From NCBI GenBank assembly GCA_002314465.1, contig DCGA01000032.1, positions 1 through 8,794 of the forward strand: a stretch of 8,794 bases of DNA. The letters run 5' to 3'. The stretch comes from a bacterium UBA1790 (GTDB lineage Bacteria; Bacteroidota; Bacteroidia; Bacteroidales; Muribaculaceae). Both the position numbers and the translations under genes were made by a program. This document shows positions 6,054-8,794 of the stretch, in pieces (positions within the stretch are counted from its first letter, which is position 1; each line of letters starts with the position of its first letter). The notes beneath the pieces are model-generated. The model worked only from the letters and a program-made list of their open reading frames with translations. It was not told the origin of the DNA and ran no database searches.

Positions 6054-6818
6054 ATGAGTAAAACATTAAGACTGACTGTGATATCGCTATGCTCGCTGTT
6101 TGCAAGCTGGGCTGTGGCGCAGAATGCCGCCGTGGTGCACAAAGTGGACGGCAGCACGGTGAGCGTGCCTATTGATCAAATCGAGAAAATCGAGTATGAC
6201 TACAATGCAGGCAGCCAGTATGAAATGGTCGATATGGGCGTGAGCGTGAACTGGGCAACAGTGAACGTAGATATCAGCCAACCCGACAACAAGGCCGCGT
6301 CGACCACCGACTACGGCGGTTATTACGGTTGGGGCGACGAGACCGGCTTGCACATGGAGCAAACCGGCAACAATACCCGCAGCCACTTCATCACCGACAT
6401 CAACCTGTACATCTCTATATATGGAGGCAGCGAGCTCACCAATATCTCGGGCACCACAAGAGACATCGCACGCATGAAATGGGGCGGCTCGTGGCGCATG
6501 CCCACCATCGAAGAGTGGAAAGAATTGCGCGACAACTGCTACTACCAGCTCGCAGTGCGCAATGGAGTACACGGTTACCTGCTGACATCAAAGATTAACG
6601 GCAACATGCTGTTCTTCCCGTTCTCGGGATGGCGCATAGGCGACTATGTAAAGGACGCCGACGAACTGGCCCGCTACTGGTCGAGTTCGCTCGTGGTGAG
6701 CGACGAGAGCAAGACTTCGTGCTACTACATGGGCATGGCCAGCATCGAACCCATCGTGATGCAAGGACAGCGATTCTGCGGATTTTCAGTCAGACCGGTT
6801 TGTGACAAAACCAAATAA
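6054..6818 (+). CDS. Exported FISUMP-domain protein (cluster member 3)
   Basis: 254 aa with signal peptide 1-22 (WAVA|Q). The N-terminal module is at 25-50 (AAVVHKVDGSTVSVPI then DQIEKIEYDY). The FISUMP domain is about 57-250: VDMGVSVNWATVNVD (59-73), GGYYGWGDETG (88-98), DIARMKWGGSWRMPTIEEW (137-155), a Cys after the helix (Cys162), NMLFFPFSGWR (184-194), ARYWSSS (206-212) and FSVRPVC (244-250). The segment between the GWGD and DIA blocks (about 99-136, including a Tyr-rich ISIYGG stretch) is longer than in members 1 and 2; it may form an exposed loop. A Cys after the WRMP helix and another near the RPV end also occur in members 1 and 2, so a disulfide is possible. It ends on the domain with no sorting signal, 12 bp before the next gene. 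Confidence 0.9.
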   Translation: MSKTLRLTVISLCSLFASWAVAQNAAVVHKVDGSTVSVPIDQIEKIEYDYNAGSQYEMVDMGVSVNWATVNVDISQPDNKAASTTDYGGYYGWGDETGLHMEQTGNNTRSHFITDINLYISIYGGSELTNISGTTRDIARMKWGGSWRMPTIEEWKELRDNCYYQLAVRNGVHGYLLTSKINGNMLFFPFSGWRIGDYVKDADELARYWSSSLVVSDESKTSCYYMGMASIEPIVMQGQRFCGFSVRPVCDKTK

Positions 6819-6830
6819 AACGCGAAAACA

Positions 6831-8423
6831 ATGAAAACAAAGATATTAAGCCTCATAGCCGCAATGTCGGCAACCTGTGCACTTGCAGGTCCTACCCTGC
6901 AAGTGGTTAACATCGAAAAAAAGAACGGCACTGTCGAGAAATTCGGTGTAGAGGACATCAAGAGCATGTCGTTCCTGCCCGGCTCGAATGATGCAAACAT
7001 CAAGAGCGTGGACCTGGGCCTTACCGTAAACTGGGCCGAGGTCAACATGGGCCTATCGCAGCCCAACAAGTGCGCCACCGCACCCGAGGCAGCCGGCGGC
7101 TACTACGGTTGGGGCGACCCCACCGGCCAGCATCAGGAGCAGCCCGAAACCGACAAGATTACCCCCTATGAGGGCGACAAAGAGATATGCCTCTCCTACT
7201 ATGGCGGCATGATACCCTTGAAGGACATATGCGGCACCGAATATGATATCGCCCATGTGCAGTGGGGAGGCGGCTGGCGCATGCCGAGCCGAGCCGAGCA
7301 AGACGAGTTGCGCCTGAACTGCACCTGGACAAAGGAAACCCGCGGCACGATGAACGGCTACAAGGTGACCGGTCCCAGTGGAAAGAGCATCTTCCTGCCC
7401 GCAGGAGGATTCCGCCTGGGCAAGGACGTGTACTTCACCGGCAACTGGATGGGTTACTACTGGTCGGGTACACTCAATCCCAACCAGGGTTTCTCGCAGT
7501 ATGCCTATTCGCTTGACTTCAGCGACGAGTACTATGAGTGGTTCAGCGACTCGCGCTACTATGGCCAGGGAGTGCGTCCCGTGAGCGAAAAAAAGGGTGT
7601 GATTATCGAGAAAAACAACGGCGAGAAGATTACCATCCCCGCCGATGAAATCGCACGTATCACTGTAGACGAATTCACCATCAGCGAAGACCACTACGAG
7701 GCCGTAGACCTGGGTCTGTCGGTAATGTGGGCCGCGGTGAACGTAGACCTCGACGAGTATGACTATGCATCGCCCTCACCCGAGGTTGCCGGCGGCTACT
7801 ACGGCTGGGGTGATCCCTCCGGCACCAACCACTCGGAGGACGAGAACGACTATCCCAAGTATAGCGATGTGACCAGCATCAGCGGTACAGATTTAGACCT
7901 TATCCACACACACTGGGGCGGCTCATGGCGCCTTCCTACCATGGAAGAAGCCCAGGAACTGCGCAAGTGTACATGGACATGGGTTGATACCTACAAGGGC
8001 AAGGCACAAGCAGGATACATCGTTACCGGTCCTAACGGCAACAGCATCTTCCTGCCCGCAGTGGGATGGCGCACAGGCGAACTGCTGAAGAACGTGGGCA
8101 CCCACGGCTACTACTGGACAGGTACCAATTGCTCGGCCTATTACTGCTACCAGATAGGTTTCAACAATAAATACTTCTGGGAAATGACCTATCGCAACAA
8201 CGGATTCCAGTTGCGTGGCGTAAGGCCCAAAAAGACAGTCTTGAAGGGCGACGTTAACAACGACGGCACAGTGGATGTAACCGACGCCAATATCATCATC
8301 AACATAGTCCTGGGCAAAGACAATGCAGCCAACTATGACGGCCGCGCCGACTTGACAGGAGAGAACGATGTAGACGTATCGGACCTCAATTCACTTCTCA
8401 ACATCATCTTAGGATTGAACTGA
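6831..8423 (+). CDS. Exported tandem FISUMP protein with C-terminal dockerin (cluster member 4)
   Basis: 530 aa with signal peptide 1-19 (CALA|G). Order: module 1 at 24-48 (LQVVNIEKKNGTVEKF then IKSMSF); FISUMP 1 at about 60-252 (VDLGLTVNWAEVN, GGYYGWGDPTG, DIAHVQWGGGWRMPS, SIFLPAGGFR, GYYWSG, GVRPV); module 2 at 255-281 (KGVIIEKNNGEKITIP then IARITVDE); FISUMP 2 at about 291-467 (VDLGLSVMWAAVNVD, GGYYGWGDPSG, HWGGSWRLPTMEEAQEL, SIFLPAVGWR, GYYWTG, GVRP); dockerin type I at 472-530. The dockerin has two EF-hand-like repeats: GDVNNDGTVDVTDANI (loop from D474 to D485) and ADLTGENDVDVSDLNSLL (loop D507 to D518). Dockerins bind calcium and, in cellulosome systems, cohesins; no cohesin is visible here. 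The dockerin may simply act as a C-terminal assembly or stability domain. Upstream gap is 12 bp, downstream 44 bp. Confidence 0.93.
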   Translation: MKTKILSLIAAMSATCALAGPTLQVVNIEKKNGTVEKFGVEDIKSMSFLPGSNDANIKSVDLGLTVNWAEVNMGLSQPNKCATAPEAAGGYYGWGDPTGQHQEQPETDKITPYEGDKEICLSYYGGMIPLKDICGTEYDIAHVQWGGGWRMPSRAEQDELRLNCTWTKETRGTMNGYKVTGPSGKSIFLPAGGFRLGKDVYFTGNWMGYYWSGTLNPNQGFSQYAYSLDFSDEYYEWFSDSRYYGQGVRPVSEKKGVIIEKNNGEKITIPADEIARITVDEFTISEDHYEAVDLGLSVMWAAVNVDLDEYDYASPSPEVAGGYYGWGDPSGTNHSEDENDYPKYSDVTSISGTDLDLIHTHWGGSWRLPTMEEAQELRKCTWTWVDTYKGKAQAGYIVTGPNGNSIFLPAVGWRTGELLKNVGTHGYYWTGTNCSAYYCYQIGFNNKYFWEMTYRNNGFQLRGVRPKKTVLKGDVNNDGTVDVTDANIIINIVLGKDNAANYDGRADLTGENDVDVSDLNSLLNIILGLN

Positions 8424-8467
8424 GAACATGCCAGTGAGGCGATAGTTTTATTGAAAAAACAAACGAA

Positions 8468-8794
8468 ATGAAACGACTGACGATTATTACAAGCATGCTA
8501 TTGGCGCTTCTTGCCCTGCCCTGCCAGGCCGAGGAGGACAACCGCGTGTGCATGCTTGTTGTCACCGACACTGCAGGCAACCAGATAAAGGTGCAGGTGG
8601 CCAATATAAGCAGCATAACATTTGACAACGACATCGTTGACATCGAAGACGGTCATGCTGTGGTAGACCTGGGCCTCTCGGTGAAATGGGCCTATTCCAA
8701 CCTTGACCTTGACGGCAAGAACATGGAGATGGGTCCCTATGCTACAGGCGAAGCGCTCTACGGCTGGGCCGACCCTACGGGTAAAAAGCGTTCA
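8468..8794 (+). CDS. Exported FISUMP-domain protein, 3' end cut by window (cluster member 5)
   Basis: 109 codons are open from the ATG at 8468 to the last base. The signal peptide is about 1-21 (MKRLTIITS, leucine-rich core, LPCQA|EED); the Pro before Cys argues against a lipobox. The module follows (VCMLVVTDTAGNQIKVQV then ISSITF), here with TAG in place of the usual DG. The FISUMP domain begins at about residue 65 (VVDLGLSVKWAYSNLDLD, then LYGWADPTGKK) and runs off the edge before the WRLP block. The start has an A-rich leader (GAAAAAACAAACGAA) like its neighbours. The 44-bp gap from member 4 holds no clear terminator, so it probably belongs to the same operon. Whether it carries more domains cannot be seen. 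Confidence 0.88.
   Translation, partial: MKRLTIITSMLLALLALPCQAEEDNRVCMLVVTDTAGNQIKVQVANISSITFDNDIVDIEDGHAVVDLGLSVKWAYSNLDLDGKNMEMGPYATGEALYGWADPTGKKRS

Noticed and set aside
4751..7694. Long minus-strand open frames of 151, 161 and 213 codons (4751-5206, 6087-6572, 7053-7694)
   Set aside because: Each mirrors a FISUMP gene in the same relative position and is rich in Val/Ala/His/Gly, as expected for the antisense of the conserved domain. None has a plausible start context.
8468..8794. Lipoprotein reading of the last gene (Cys in LPCQAE)
   Set aside because: Pro at -1 to the Cys does not fit a lipobox, and a signal peptidase I site (CQA|EED) follows directly.
3992..8794. Diversity-generating retroelement target locus
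   Set aside because: A C-type-lectin-like fold is suggestive, but no reverse transcriptase, template repeat or accessory gene is in the window. The paralogues differ in ways not limited to adenine positions as far as I can see by eye.

Overview
The window looks like a chromosomal segment of a gut-type member of the Bacteroidales, possibly Muribaculaceae-like or Prevotella-like. That is an inference from four things seen here. Two promoters match the Bacteroidetes form TTTG-N19/20-TAnnTTTG, and gene starts are A-rich with no Shine-Dalgarno. Almost every protein has a signal peptide, and several end in C-terminal sorting domains of the type IX secretion (T9SS) kind. There is also a cluster of proteins with the FISUMP (Fibrobacter succinogenes major paralogous) domain.

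Left part, 1-2663, minus strand. A promoter at 2632-2663 drives a two-gene unit. The first gene encodes an exported protein with a CHU_C / type B sorting domain (1183-2586). The second, 25 bp further on, encodes an exported GH23 lytic transglycosylase (180-1157). Just after its stop codon, the next frame stays coding-like for 31 codons, which suggests a one-base frameshift. That extension runs into a two-copy, 51-bp repeat with a small palindromic core (1-125). The left edge of the window lies inside this repeat.

Middle, 2587-3991. A 446-bp divergent intergenic region holds the minus promoter, a second consensus promoter on the plus strand (2851-2881), a perfect dyad between them and a CRP-like dyad in the plus leader. 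Next comes an exported beta-rich protein with a T9SS type A-like tail (3033-3788), then a 19-bp-stem hairpin (3821-3862). I find no consensus promoter in front of the next gene.

Right part, 3992-8794, plus strand. Six closely packed genes (gaps of 12-44 bp) form a probable operon. Five encode exported FISUMP proteins and one (5565-6032) encodes a small protein with the shared N-terminal module and a T9SS-like tail. The window contains six FISUMP copies, the last cut by the edge. They share a short module (hydrophobic strand, DG, strand, P-x-x-x-I-x-x-I-x-F) that precedes each FISUMP domain. The modules are arranged differently in each gene: one has module-FISUMP, one has module-FISUMP-module, and the largest has module-FISUMP-module-FISUMP-dockerin. 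The cluster reads as a family of surface or secreted recognition proteins made by duplication and domain shuffling. Its ligand and function cannot be told from sequence.
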